A stretch of 64,000 bases of DNA from Amorphophallus konjac (GCA_022559845.1 CM040123.1:301804642-301868641), one strand, 5' to 3'. Shown: positions 44,624-56,655, counted from the first letter of the stretch. A program made the numbers and translations. Notes: generated from the letters alone by a model not told the origin.

Positions 44624-45444
44624 TGCATGAATGTAGATTGATGGAAAAGGATGATCTGAGTGCTAGAAAATATCATGATAAAAATCCTTCATCTCAGAAA
44701 AGGAAAATTGAGTGTTTCCATTGTGATAAATTAGGACATAAAATTTCACAATGCTGGTTTGTTAGTGATAAGAATAGATTTCATGCGAGCAATCATGCTG
44801 TTAACAAGAACAAATCTGTTTCAAAGAACCAACACATCATATGTTCTAGTTGCAACAAAATTGGTCACAAGGCCTCTGAATGCTGGTCAGGTTCTTTTAG
44901 AAGAAATTCTCTCAATTGCTCTCACTGTGGAAAGCATGGCCACACAGTCAAGGACTGTTGGCATGCTCAGGGTAGAAAATTCAATTCTAAAATCGTTAAA
45001 TTCCCTGTCATTAACAGAAAGTCTCTTGCATGCTATCACTGTGGGAAGCCAGGCCATAGAGCTGCTGAATGTTGGCTGGCCGGTTTTAGTAAACAGAATT
45101 TTAATTTTGTCAACAACAAAAAATTTCATGCATATGCACATGGATTTCATGCTAACAAGAATGTGCATAGATTAAATCTGAAATCTGGTGCATTTTACTA
45201 TCATTATAGTAAACAGAACTCTCTCTCTGCCAATAAACTTCATGACAACAGTAATGTGCATAAGAAGAATTTGAAATCTGCTAATTCATGTCATTACTGT
45301 GGTCAAATTGGTCATTCAATGAATAATTGCTACTTGATGAAATCTGATGACCATGCTGCTAGAAATGTGCTGAGAAAACCTACTAGAAGTAATACTGTCA
45401 TGTCAGGACCCAAGACTTCTTGGGTGCCTATTTGTGCAAAATAG
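44590..45444 (+). CDS. Gag zinc-knuckle part with six CCHC motifs
   Basis: The ORF with ATG runs from 44620 and overlaps the end of the previous frame (ATGA at 44620-44623). The same frame is open from just after a TAG at about 44579, and there it already encodes a first knuckle, CHYCHKPGHLMHEC. The others are CFHCDKLGHKISQC, CSSCNKIGHKASEC, CSHCGKHGHTVKDC, CYHCGKPGHRAAEC and CHYCGQIGHSMNNC. A seventh, degenerate unit lies before the last. Such knuckles bind element RNA. The protein ends SGPKTSWVPICAK and a stop. This is the same GPK..WVP tail that ends Gag just before the protease at 61497 in the pol-bearing Sirevirus, so the unit stops exactly at the Gag/protease border. It was probably once one frame with 42836-44440. 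Confidence 0.85.
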   Translation, partial: SCHYCHKPGHLMHECRLMEKDDLSARKYHDKNPSSQKRKIECFHCDKLGHKISQCWFVSDKNRFHASNHAVNKNKSVSKNQHIICSSCNKIGHKASECWSGSFRRNSLNCSHCGKHGHTVKDCWHAQGRKFNSKIVKFPVINRKSLACYHCGKPGHRAAECWLAGFSKQNFNFVNNKKFHAYAHGFHANKNVHRLNLKSGAFYYHYSKQNSLSANKLHDNSNVHKKNLKSANSCHYCGQIGHSMNNCYLMKSDDHAARNVLRKPTRSNTVMSGPKTSWVPICAK

Positions 45445-47937
45445 TTTGCTAACCTGCAGGTGTGCCTTGGAAGCTGAAGAATAAAAGGGGTTAATAAACC
45501 AAGGCACCCAAGTTGATAAACCCCATTCTCACACTGTTCAAGTAAATTCTCTGCATTTCCTGTTTTGAAACTCATTACATATATTGGTTGATGTGTCCAT
45601 GCATAATTGCTATTTTTTTCTGCATAGCATATTCACTCTTCATCTGCATTGTCTAAATTGAAGCCTCTGAACTCTCCTCAACTGAAATTTATGCTTTGGA
45701 CACTATGAGTATTCAAATCTCTCAATGCTCATACTGTTTTGTCTGTTTAAATCTGAACTGCATATGAATGTTGTTGAAATCTGTCTGTTGCATAGTTCAT
45801 TGAAAATCTGAATTGCATATAGGACTGCATATTGAATTATCATGATTGACCTCAATGGTATATAAATGGTAAGCTACCAAAAGGCAGGAAAATCTATCTG
45901 GAGGTTCTTACTATGTGTGAGGTGGTCTTTTAGACCAAGTGCTCCGCCTAGTACCATGGGTCACTTTGCTGATAGGACAGTCTGATTGTGCACAAGTCAC
46001 AATATCATTTGGAATCATATGTTCAGTTTTCAGTGCAAACATTGCATATTTTCAGGGGGAGTTAGTTGCATATCTTTGCATAGCATTCAATGTTGAGTCT
46101 TTGCATGTCCTTGCATACATATAGTGCATTGCATTTCCTTATATTGAAAATGCCAAAAAGAGAGTTTGAATGCATATTGTGAGGGGGAGTCAATGCATTG
46201 CATATAGGTTGTCAAATGCATACATTTGTCAGAATTCATTGCATATCCTTTCTTATTGATTTTGTTGACAAACCTTGATCATATTCTAAAAACTTTGAGC
46301 TTCACAATCTCTCTTAACAATTGGTATTTCTCCTATCAATTGGTATCATTTGGGTTCAAAATTCTATCAGTCTCTCATGAAGATTTCAATGGGCTTTCTC
46401 GATCATAAATCTGAAAACTCTTGAACTAGTAATCTTCTATTATATATTTTTATGAATGTCTGAAATAACTCATGTGGTTTAAGTTTAATGTATTCATGGA
46501 GTTTGACTTTAAAATCTCTTAAAAATATCTGAAGCATGTTTTAATAAACCTTAACCATCTATTTCATGCTGTATCTTGTAAAATCTTCTGAAATCTGCAT
46601 TATTAAATTCATGGCTTTAATTGGTTAAGTACATGAAATTATTATTGACTTGAAGCAAATAAAATTGTCTGAAATGTCTAAAGGGTAAATAGTTGTCAGA
46701 GCAATGACTTTGGTCACTGAGAAACCATGTCCAAAGGATTGTGTCATGAGGTGCCTAGTTAACTCTGCAAGATAAAAATTGATTGTTAAATCAGGCAGAG
46801 CAATGGCATGCACACTGAGAAATACAACTCACTCATCCAGAAATGATTTGGAATGTGTCATGATGTGTAAATGCTACCTCTGTTCATATAAAGCATGACT
46901 GTTAGTCACACTAAGTGCTTAGGGATATTGGCCTCTAATCAAGGTATATCATCTAGTTATAAGGTGTGCACTGAACTAGAGTGCTCGTAAAATTTGTAGC
47001 ATGTAAAATTGTTGAACAAATTGAAATATCTGAATATTGATGCTAAAATCAAATTGCTACAACCCTAGACAAAATTTCATATGACTTCATAATTGCTTAA
47101 TCTCAATACTAATGCATGTAATTTCGAAAGAAGTCAATAAATTTGATTGTGTAAGAAAAAGGGAGATTAATCAAGATAGATATGAGGGCTTGGTTCATTT
47201 TTATTAAACTGTGGTTTTAGATATCAATATAGAATTTTATTGACAAACTTAGCATACATCATGTTTAAACCATGCTGAACAATAAAATTCATTCATAAGC
47301 CCTTATAATTGAAGATTTTGAAAAACTATGATTTAGATTTATGAGATTGATATCTCTCTGAAAATCTGACTGAATTTCTTGTGAATGGAGCTTCTTTGAA
47401 AGTCTATTAATTGAAACTCTTCTGCTCATTGTCTTTGATTCATTGACCTGAACTTATCTTTGAACTGCCTCTGTGGTCTTCTTCTCGACAATATCTTTGG
47501 GTGTCATGCATCACTTGCATATCAATTGGCATCTATTCAGGGGGAGCATTCCTTGTCATAATGAATCATGTTCATATCATTTGTGACCTTGCATTCATAT
47601 ACTTAGGGGGAAGTATTGCATTTCTTGTTGCATCAGCATTTCTGCATTTACCCCTTCCCATGGCTCATCTTGATTATACCAAATGAGGGAGATTGTTTGC
47701 CAAAAAGGGGGAGATTTTCATTCAATCATTGCATGCTGGCTTCTTTCGATCATCTCTAACTAATGACTTTTTGCTGAAACTCTTAAAGGGGGAGAATTGT
47801 GTTCTTGCAAAAGGGAAAAATTGACTGAATTTTTATACATGCTTCAACTTCTCAAACTATTTTTCTTTTTGATGAAGTCAAAGGGGGAGAATAGTTTGTG
47901 TCATCAGCATTACTCACAGCGTAGTATTGCCATCATC
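45445..47937 (+). other. Non-coding region of gag-only element with multiple polypurine motifs
   Basis: About 2.5 kb, AT-rich, with no ORF above about 60 codons. G-rich purine runs resembling the final tract recur near 46053, 46181, 47538, 47605, 47684, 47702, 47788 and 47881. Examples are AAAAAGGGGGAGATT and AAAGGGGGAGAAT. Multiple tracts of this sort are a described signature of Sireviruses. The rest may be what remains of pol or an env-like region, but nothing is readable. Confidence 0.75.
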
Positions 47938-47951
47938 AAAAAGGGGGAGAT
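47938..47951 (+). other. Polypurine tract of gag-only element
   Basis: CAAAAAGGGGGAGAT-type run directly before the 3' LTR start TGTTGTGCCC. Confidence 0.9.
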
Positions 47952-50900
47952 TGTTGTGCCCCTGTGATTTTGATGATGGCTGTGGTTTTGATGATTGGCT
48001 TTTGATGTGTGTTAATCACTGTGAGTCATCTTGCTGTGTGAGTCATCATGTTGATATTCAGTCACTTTCTGTTCATAATGCAGTTTTTTTCAAATGTTCA
48101 GTCAAGCATTGCATATTCTGATGTTCAGTTTGATTATCAAAGCATTGTATTGCTGTTCAGTTAGTTTAACAGATTTAAAGCATTGCATGTTTTATGTTAG
48201 TCATTTTATCTGCTGCATAAAGCATATTCAGTCCTGCTGTCTGCTTGTGCAAGTCTACACATCCTATTTGGTCGCTCTCCAAGTCTATACACTGCCAGCA
48301 CACACGTACAAACTATCTTCATGTGAAGTCTTCACATCGACTGTTCATGCAAAGTCTAGACATTCGATCAAGTTTGTACACTGGTCTTGGGATATGGATT
48401 CATAAAGTACATACACTCTTCGGTTGACTTCAACTGAAGTATGTACATCGGCATGCATTGCATCAAGTGTATACATTGGGTCATGCATTCACTGTAGAGT
48501 CTACACATTGCTGGGTCTTATTCAATGTCTTCATGCATTCATCAAGTCTATACGCTGGAAGACAAAGTCTATACAGCGTCAACTCATTGGGCTGCAGCGT
48601 CAACTCAGCAAGTCTATACATCCTCAGTTGAACGTAAGGTATATACATTGCAGCGTCAACTCATTGGGCTGCAGCGTCAACTCAGCAAGTATGCACATCG
48701 ACTCATTTCTTCAAAGTCTATACGCTGGATCGTCTTTCTTAGCGTCTTCATATTCGAAGTCCATACATTGGTCTTCACCTAAAGTCTGTACATCACTATA
48801 GCTGCATCGTCTCATGCAGCGTCTCATTCAAGTCTGTACAGCCTTTGTGTTTCAAAGTCCATTCGTTGCACTCTCAAGTCTGTACAGCCGATCGTCTCAG
48901 TCAGCGTCTCACAGTTCCAAGTCTATACACTGGACTGTGCTCTCAAAGTCTGTACATTACCTTCAAGGCACCAAGTCTATACACTCTCCTGTTCACATCT
49001 CTGTGAAGTCTATACATTGCTGATCGAACGTAAGTCCATACATTCCAACCTTTTCCCACGTTCGCTGCTTTAGCTTCACTCCAAGTCTATACATTGGACT
49101 GCCAGTCTTTACCTACGTTCAGAGCCTCAAGTCTATACAGTGGTAAAGTCTGCACATTGTGCTTTGAAGCTCAAAGTCTGTACATTGGCTTCACATCTTC
49201 AAGTCTGTACATTGGCTTCGCATCTACAAGTCTGTACATTGGTTCAGATTTTTCAAGTCTATACACTGGCTTATTCTTCAAGTATATACAACCTGTCTTC
49301 ACGTTCTAAGTCTATACATCGTTCCTCAAAGGCTAAGTGTATACATTGTCCATATTGCATTACATGCTTTATATCAAAGTCTGTACAGCATGCCTTGTTG
49401 TTCACAGCCTTCAAAGTCACATTGTATTGCGTTAACGCAGTGCATGGGCATGTAGTGAAGCGTCAACGCATTACATTGTGCATGCCCTGGCAAAGTCTAT
49501 ACATCGCCCCAATGCCTGCACGCAGAGTCTGTACACTGCGCTGCCAGCCTGCACGTAGCAACTCTATACATTGCTATCTGCCTGTCGTTTGAAGAGTCTA
49601 TACATTGCTGTTTGTCTTGTAAAGTCCATACAGTAATGTCTGCACGTTGGCTTTAAAACTGAAGTCTATACAATGTGTTGTATTCTTCAGAGACTGTACA
49701 GGGTTTACACTTAACCTGATAAGTTCTTATCTGTCTGACAGGCACTCTTCGCAGAGGCTAATGAAGGCACGTGATCCAAGGAAGGACGAGGTGCCCAGAT
49801 GAGGACACGTGTACTGACAGCCTGCTGGATGCTGCCACATGGTCCGAATTCTTAGGGCAGGAAATGTGGAAACCACACGCGCCCTAGCTGCTACTGCTGC
49901 TGATATAAATAGAAACCTTCGTCTTCAGATGAAGAGAGATCGAAGTAGAAGGACTGAAGCCTTGAGCAGAAGTAAGAAGAAATAAGAGTGAGCCGGCAGA
50001 AGAAAAGAGCTGTAGAGAAGAAGGAGAGAACATCGTGAGAGAAAAGGAGAGCAGAGGAGAAAGAAAGAGAGATCGAAGTTGAGAGAGTAGAAGCTGTGAA
50101 GAAAAAGCAGAGTGCAGAGAGGTCTTCGATCCAGTGAAGAAAAGAAAGAAAAGAAGAGAGCAGAGAAGAGAGTGAGAGTGAGAGCAGAAGAAGGAAAAGA
50201 GAGAGATAGTGCTCGTGAGAAGTGAGAAGAAAGAGAGAAGAAAGAGAAGTAGAAAGAAGAGGAAGAAAAGAAGAGGAGGAGAGAGTCTATTGAAGATTAG
50301 TTCAGTCTGTTCGTGGATCAAATCCAGAATGACTATGCTCATTGAGAGCTACATCTCTTGTGTTTCATTTCTAGCTTTTGTTGCTGTGCTTTTTATGTTT
50401 CTTTATTTTTTCTTTTGTTTCTTTGGTTAGCCTTGTTCTTCCGATTGCCCTGCTGGGGATCGGGTTCCTCCTGTGGATTCAAGAGAAGGGAGACTTGTCT
50501 CCGGTTCTGGGCTTGTGGCTTGCAAGTCCAGGGGTCCCTCCGGTTGGAGGAAGAGAGGTCTGCGACCTCTGGTTGCTGGTGACTGGGAGTCACTAGCGGG
50601 TTCCCTCCTGATCTGGAGGAAGAGAGACTTCGGTCTCTGGTTTCCAAGTGGCTGGGAGTCACTTGGGGTGTCCCTCCGGTTGGGAGGAAGAGGGGAGGCT
50701 GTTCCCCTGGTCAAGCTGTGTGGCAGCACTTGTTCGCAGACTGAGTCTGCAGTTTCTAGCTATGTGCTAGTGGAAGCCTCACTCCGGTTGGGAGTGAGGG
50801 GTGGATGTAGGTCTTGGTGACCGAACCACCTAAAAATCTGTTGTGTTGTGTGATTGACCTTGTGCGCTTGTTCCTTGTCTTCTACCACCCTTCACAGGTT

Positions 50901-51083
50901 GCCTTGAGCTCTATTGTTTCTATCGGTACTGCTTCCGCTAGGTGATCTTTTTGGCGCGCCTAACATATTTGCTCAATTGATTGAGCCGTCTGTGTTTTAA
51001 TTCTGCATATTATTTGAGCGAAAAGTTTTTTAAGGGCAGGATTCATTCACCCCCCCTCTGAATCCGGGCCTAGCACCCTAACA
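47952..51083 (+). repeat. 3' LTR of gag-only Sirevirus-type element
   Basis: Near-identical to 39594-42720. It contains the motif array (48248-49680), CACGTG sites (49768-49773 and 49806-49811), a mutated third site, and the TATA box at 49902-49911. It ends TAGCACCCTAACA, followed by GTGTT. Confidence 0.95.
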
Positions 51084-51088
51084 GTGTT
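51084..51088 (+). repeat. Target-site duplication (right) of gag-only element
   Basis: GTGTT, matching 39589-39593. Its last four bases also form the start of the Tat-like LTR. Confidence 0.9.
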
Positions 51089-52868
51089 GACATCCATTTT
51101 TTGCCTATGAGTTGAGTCATTCCTCTTACTATTATTTGTTGATGTCTCAAATTGTCCATTAGTCATTGGGCTATTTTTAGGCATGCTTTTGGGCTTGTTT
51201 TATGGGTATCTCCCTCCCTGGTAGAGTTTACTCTCGGATTCGGGCTTAATGGGCCTCGATTTCATTTTGTTTTGGGTTAAATGGGCTTATTTATCTCATT
51301 TTTTCAATTTCAAATGCCCAGGCTTTACGCGGTCTAGCGACTGGCTGTTCAGTGACTAGGCGATTTTCTTTGAACTGTTTATTTATTTAATGGATATTTA
51401 TTTAATTTTATGAATTTCCACCGACAAGTCCTTGCGCGGTCCGAAGTCAAGCGTTTACTCCATTACACGGCCAGTCTTTAGACTGTCTAGCTCCCAGAGT
51501 CCTGAGCTCGTTGGTTTTTTAGACAATTATCTATTTATCTTATTTTTTTGGATTTATCACCGACAGGTGTACACGGTCTAGTATTGGACCGTTCCACTGT
51601 TGAGTGGTCTAGCAGTAGACCGTTTTATCCTCAAGAGTCCAACGCCGTGATAGCCGATCAGTTCGGTGGATAATTGGATAATTTCACATTTTTATTTATT
51701 TATCACCGACTGCATTGGACGGTCTAGGGATGGACCGTGTAATGGTCTGGGCGGTCTATCGCGCGACCGTTTACATGCTCGAAACCTGTGGATTATGTGG
51801 GTTTTCTCTCTCCATCCGTGGTTTATTCTCCACCTTCTTCCACCATTTTCTTCGTGGTTTCTCAACCAAATGAGGTACCGTTTGAACCTGGTGGAAGATA
51901 AAAGGTTTATCTACGAATTTAGTTTTATCATCTCGAGGTAATTTTCACTGGAAAATCCAATTTCGAGATTGGACTTTGAGGGCTGTATAAATAGGACCCG
52001 TAGTGCAAGCTTGAAAAGGGGGAGATCCAACGTCGACGGTGAAGCTCTGCCGAACTTTTGAGCGAACTGTAGCTAGGGAGGGAGGCTTTCTACATCCTTC
52101 TAAACCTCCCGTTCAAGGGAGTAGTCATTTGATTTAAGTTTTAGTCACGATGTTTAGTCTTTAGTTCATTCATTGCATGCCTATTTTCCCCATTTCTTCC
52201 CACGTTTTTGCATTGCTTCATGTCATTTCACACCCTCCCATTTATTTTTGACGCCCTATAGGGGTTTAAAAACCTCCCAGGTATTGTCCCTTCCAAGTCT
52301 TTATGTCAATTTTCTATTTCGTTCTATAGTTACTACGCATCTTAGGGCTAATCAGGATGTTATTTTTGTGTTCTCCACATCGTTTTGCAGGTCAGCATCA
52401 TCATAGCACAAGGCCCATTCCCTCTGGCCTGCCGGAAGGGGTAGAGGATCAGGTCTCACAACTTTGAAGTCTGGTGCTTTGGACAGTCGTCTTCCATCCG
52501 TTTACGGATAAGAACGGTCCTTTACGAGTCGTTCAGATCCTGTAGGCGGCTATCTGAGAACCGTTCTATTGCCAGATCGGTCTTCGTCCCGCTTCCTTCT
52601 ACAGCGCTGTAGGCGGTCTGTCGAGCGACCGTGCCATTCACTGAGCGGTCCCCCCAGGACCATGTATACTTGTCAATGCTGCATCTTGGGCGAGTGCTTT
52701 CTCCCTCTTTCCAAGATACGTCTTACCATCTGGTAACCATGTCTTGGTGGCGATCACGATCACACACACTTCTTCACTCTTTCTTTGTTCCTTAGTTTGG
52801 TTTGTCTTTACACTTTGATTACTAGAAAAGGAAGGTAAGAAGGAGAAAGGTGGAAAAACATGTCAACA
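51085..52868 (+). repeat. 5' LTR of Tat-like element
   Basis: Begins TGTTGACATCCATTTTTTGC right at the Sirevirus-type insertion and probably ends ACATGTCAACA, ten bases before the primer site. The right end is less certain. A TATA box lies at 51984-51995. Imperfect palindromes CGGTC-N8-GACCG occur at 51570-51780 (for example CGGTCTAGTATTGGACCG) and at 52590-52640. Confidence 0.65.
51984..51995 (+). promoter_or_regulatory. TATA box of Tat-like LTR
   Basis: TGTATAAATAGG, about 900 bp into the LTR. Confidence 0.65.
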
Positions 52869-52878
52869 TCCCATTTTT

Positions 52879-52896
52879 TGGGGATCACGGTGGGAC
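52879..52896 (+). other. Primer-binding site, Tat-like
   Basis: TGGGGATCACGGTGGGAC, differing by one base from the site at 22112. Confidence 0.65.
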
Positions 52897-54252
52897 TCCT
52901 AGTGCCCATCGTGTTATTGTTATGCTAATCTGCATTTTTCGGTGCTTGGTTAGGTTTTTGTTAAGTGATTTCAGTTTGCTATTTCGTCCATCTGGGTTTC
53001 TGTCCTCGGAGATGTACGCGGTTCTCCTAGGGCCGCTCAAGTCACCCCGCGGTTGGAAGATAGACCGTTCTGACCCAGTCTCAGATGCGCTCTCTTTCCT
53101 TCCTGTCACGCTATCATTGCCTGCACGGTCTGGTTCTGGCCGTTCCTTTGCTTCCGCGGTCGTCTTATAGGCCATTCATTTCCATCTCACAGGTGTTTGC
53201 TTCTGTGTGAGCCTGTTAGCTTCAGCGGTCCTCTCCGGACCATGCATTTTCCTCCACAGTCTTCCAATAGACCGTGCTCTTCTGTTGGCTCAAGTACGTT
53301 ACTGCCTTGCATACACTTGTGGGTTTATTGATTCTCCGCGATCTGTTTAGGGCCATTCTGCAGGTCGCACGGTCGCTCGATTGACCGTTCCGTCATGTAC
53401 ACTTCTCCTCAGCCATCTTAGTTCTGTGTCTTTACTATTTTTCTTTTTATTATTACTCCCTGTCACTGCACGGTCCTTCCCAGGCCGTCTACCTCCCTGA
53501 GCGGTCTCCCATTAGACCGTGTTTTTGTGCTATAGTGCACCCGTGAGTGCCATTTTGATCATTATTTCACATTATTTTCATATTATTTGGGTGCTATTTT
53601 GATCTCCCTTGGTAGTCATTCTATTGTGCATGATCATTGCTTCATTTGTTATACTTGATTGAGCATTGTTTGTTAGATTTAGGTTAGATTTTGCATGCAC
53701 TCCAGTGCGCATAGGATTCATTCATACTTTTCCATACTAGTTGCATTCCTACCTTGGTAGGGGATCCTCTCGTCTCTATATTCCTTGGAGCTGACTAGGT
53801 GACCTTACCCGGGACGTCCGTAAGCCCCAGTGAGCCGTAGATTCTCACACAGACGCCGGGCATGTTGTACCTTACTACACCAGTCTAGGGTTGCATCCGT
53901 GAGAGATAGAGAGTCTCTTTAGAAGTCATCCAAGTCTTCCATTCCACCCTTGTTAGGCACCTTGTGGTTGTGAGAATTGTCACTTTGATTAATCCACTAA
54001 GGTTCTAAAAGGGAGAACTCCTAAAACTTGCTGTGCATCATTTTAACTTGGTTGGTCAATTGATTGCCTCTTCTCTCCTCTCTTTCTGGTGCATTTGATT
54101 GATTGTTTGGTTATTTAGAAGGTCGTTTAGGTTTGTTCCTTTGTGTCGGTGGGTGTTGCATGTGGAGTTGCTTCATACCCTTAGGATCTTCTCCTAGGGG
54201 TAGCTCTCATTTCTATTCCTATTTCAATCCTTTGTTCGATTCATCACCCACT
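52897..54252 (+). other. Leader of Tat-like element
   Basis: About 1.35 kb, non-coding. CGGTC...GACCG palindromes continue here (53015-53520), for example CGGTCTCCCATTAGACCG near 53500. No supported ORF. Confidence 0.65.
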
Positions 54253-56655
54253 ATGTCGTCCTACAATTTCTCTCACTCCCATGAGGGCTCTCTCCCCCAG
54301 GGACTTCTGGAGGACCCTCCTAGGGTCGCCCATGTGCAGGGGAGAGAGGGGACCGTCCCTCCTCTCCCAACCATTGTTGTTGAGGGTGCTCAACCCTCCC
54401 TTTCTGATTCTTCCTCTCAGAACTCGGCCAATCAGATTCTTCACATGGTGGCCCAGTTAGATCCTACCCAGCTCAATCTCCTCCGACAAGCTCTACAGGG
54501 GCCGGATGCCCCATCTTCAGTTCCCTCTCATGGCATGTCTGCGGCCGAAACTTCATCTCTTATCGTTGGTTTAGGGGCTACTTCTTCCACGCCCATTGAT
54601 CTCACTCCTGTCCATCCTCGGACCCTCCGATTTCCTAGCATGGAGGCGGGCCAAGCCTCTACCTCGGCCTACCAGCCACTCGACAAGGGGAAGACCCAGA
54701 TCCCCTTGAGTTCTTATTCTGATCCATACATCGTTGTCTCTTCAGCGCCGTAGGCCCTTGTGGCCCCGGTTGATTTCATTCGTCTGCAACCAGGGGCCGC
54801 CCAGTTGGCTCATGCGGATATGGGCCCTTCCTTGGCCCATTATCCATCTTATGGGCTGCCCCCTTCATCAGCTTATCCTTCAGCTCCATATACTGGTTCT
54901 GTTCTTCCTGCTTGTCTCCTCCTTCCTGGGAATAGGAACTTCTCGATAAATGGGCTGACATGCAGCAGCAAATTGACCTCCTCCATAAGCGGGTCGGCCC
55001 GCAGTCTCTCGCCAATGTCCCCATTCCTAACTTTCGGGACATTCACTTCCCACCTCAGTCGGAGCTCCCCACATATCGTAAGTACGACGGGAATGGCAAC
55101 CCATTCATTCATATAAGAGAGTTTTTGTATGAATCGGCGCAGTTCCAGCATGATGACCGCCTTATGGCTTATCTCTTCTACCGGTCATTGGATGGGGTGG
55201 CATTAGAATGGTTTTATACTTTGCCTTTAGAGAAGGTAGAAAGTTTCAAGATTGTCAAAGAGAAGTTCATAACAAGATTCCAAGACCGGGTGGGCCCGAG
55301 TAATCCTTCACTGACCTAGTAGCAGAGAAGATGAAGCTAGATGAAGATTTTTCCACTTATGCAGATAGATGGAGGTAGATGACCTCACGTGTGCCCGGGC
55401 AGATCCCGGAAGAAGAAAAGGTTAAATTGTTGATTTCAAATGCTACCCATATGTTCCGGAACATTTTGGCAATGAACAACATATCAAATATGCACCAATT
55501 GTACAGTCGGGCCCGGTTTATCCAGACCCAATTCAAAGACTCCCCCATCCATTCCCTATTTGAGGCCCAAAAATCCAAATCCACAAGAAAATCCCAGGGC
55601 CCTGTTACTGAGGGAGTTCAGACTAATGAACAGGTGCAGGCTGTTCAGTTCCTAAACCAGTCCGCTCTACCCCGCTTCCAACAACCTCCATGCAACCCCC
55701 AGTTCTCCACTCCACAAGATCCCCGACGCCCTTTCCAAGCTCCCTAGTAGCCACAACAACCACCACCACACCCACAAAAGCCTCCGCAGCCACCCCAATA
55801 CCACAATGTTCCTCCCCTTGCTGGTTATGGACCTGCTCGGTCGGGTCTGAAAAAAGCCCATTATCCTCCACTCCCTGAAACTTTGCTGGACATATTTTCG
55901 GCCTTGATGTACACTGGTGACATACAGCTCCCTCCGGAATGTCAAAACTGGAACCCGACCGTCGATCAATCAAGATATTGCATATATCATCGGCACCCCG
56001 GGCACACTATAGACCGATGCTTTCAGTTCAGAGATTTAGTGTATGATTTGCATGAGGGGCAACGGATTGACTGGGCCCAGATGCACAAATTGATAGAGGA
56101 CATTAAAGAGAAGAGAAGACAGGCGAGGCCGCAGCAGGCGGCGCCACAGTAGCAGCAGCAGTTTCAGCAACCCCAACCTCAACAGCAGCAGCAACCACCT
56201 AACTCAGGATTCACCAAAATCCCATGCCAGACCACCAACCCGCTCCTCAACAGCAGCCGTCGGCACCGGCTCAAGTAAATGTTGTTCACCGCCCAGCCCC
56301 TAATGCTGGGTGGTCTTATGACGATGAGACTCCTGCTCATCTCCTGGCCTTCCACCACACCAACTCCCCCACACCTTATGTTCCTTCCATCCTCCGGCCC
56401 ATCACCTTGACCACCGCTCCACCCTCCGTTCCCTCCAGGTCACCTATTGCACCCGCCACATTCCCCACCATTCTGCCAATCCTTGCACCAGCACTCGCCA
56501 TACCCGCCATCGTCACCCCTCCATTTAACCCTTCGCCCATCACCACTCTGCCAGGGCCCGTCAGGCCAGCCTCCGCCATCTTCACCCCCATTTCTATCCC
56601 TTCCACACACCCTACCGGGCCAATCGGGAGTCCATCTGATGCCGTGCCGGCATGA
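54253..56655 (+). pseudogene. Tat-like gag, several frames
   Basis: Gag builds the particle. The likely start is ATG 54253 (MSSYNFSHSHEGSLPQG), giving a Ser/Pro-rich N-terminus to 54753. The conserved Retrotrans_gag core is in another frame at 54960-55319: FRDIHFPPQSELPTYRKYDG, then FLYESAQFQHDDRLMAYLF and ALEWFYTLP. After a break, 55379-55747 carries LYSRARFIQTQFKD. Then 55883-56152 has LDIFSALMYTGDIQLPPE and a CCHC-like pocket, YCIYHRHPGHTIDRCFQF. A Pro/Thr-rich linker follows (56224-56655). At least three frameshifts and several stops separate these pieces. All are in the order known for Tat-like Gag. Confidence 0.8.

Larger units (their letters stand above)
39594..51083 (+). mobile_element. 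Complete non-autonomous Sirevirus-type element encoding only Gag
   Basis: An 11,490-bp Ty1/copia-type element with LTRs of 3127 and 3132 bp, a Met-tRNA primer site, two Gag reading frames, a 2.5 kb non-coding region, a polypurine tract and a GTGTT duplication. Several features point to the Sirevirus lineage. The LTRs start TGTTGTGCCCCTGTG, as in the pol-bearing Sirevirus at 57652. Multiple AAAGGGGGAGATT-like tracts precede the 3' LTR. CACGTG palindromes lie upstream of the TATA box. The Gag ends with a GPK..WVP motif. No protease, integrase, reverse transcriptase or RNase H is present on either strand. The LTRs differ by only about one or two bases per hundred where I compared them, so the insertion is fairly young. 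It resembles the class described as TR-GAG elements. Confidence 0.9.
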
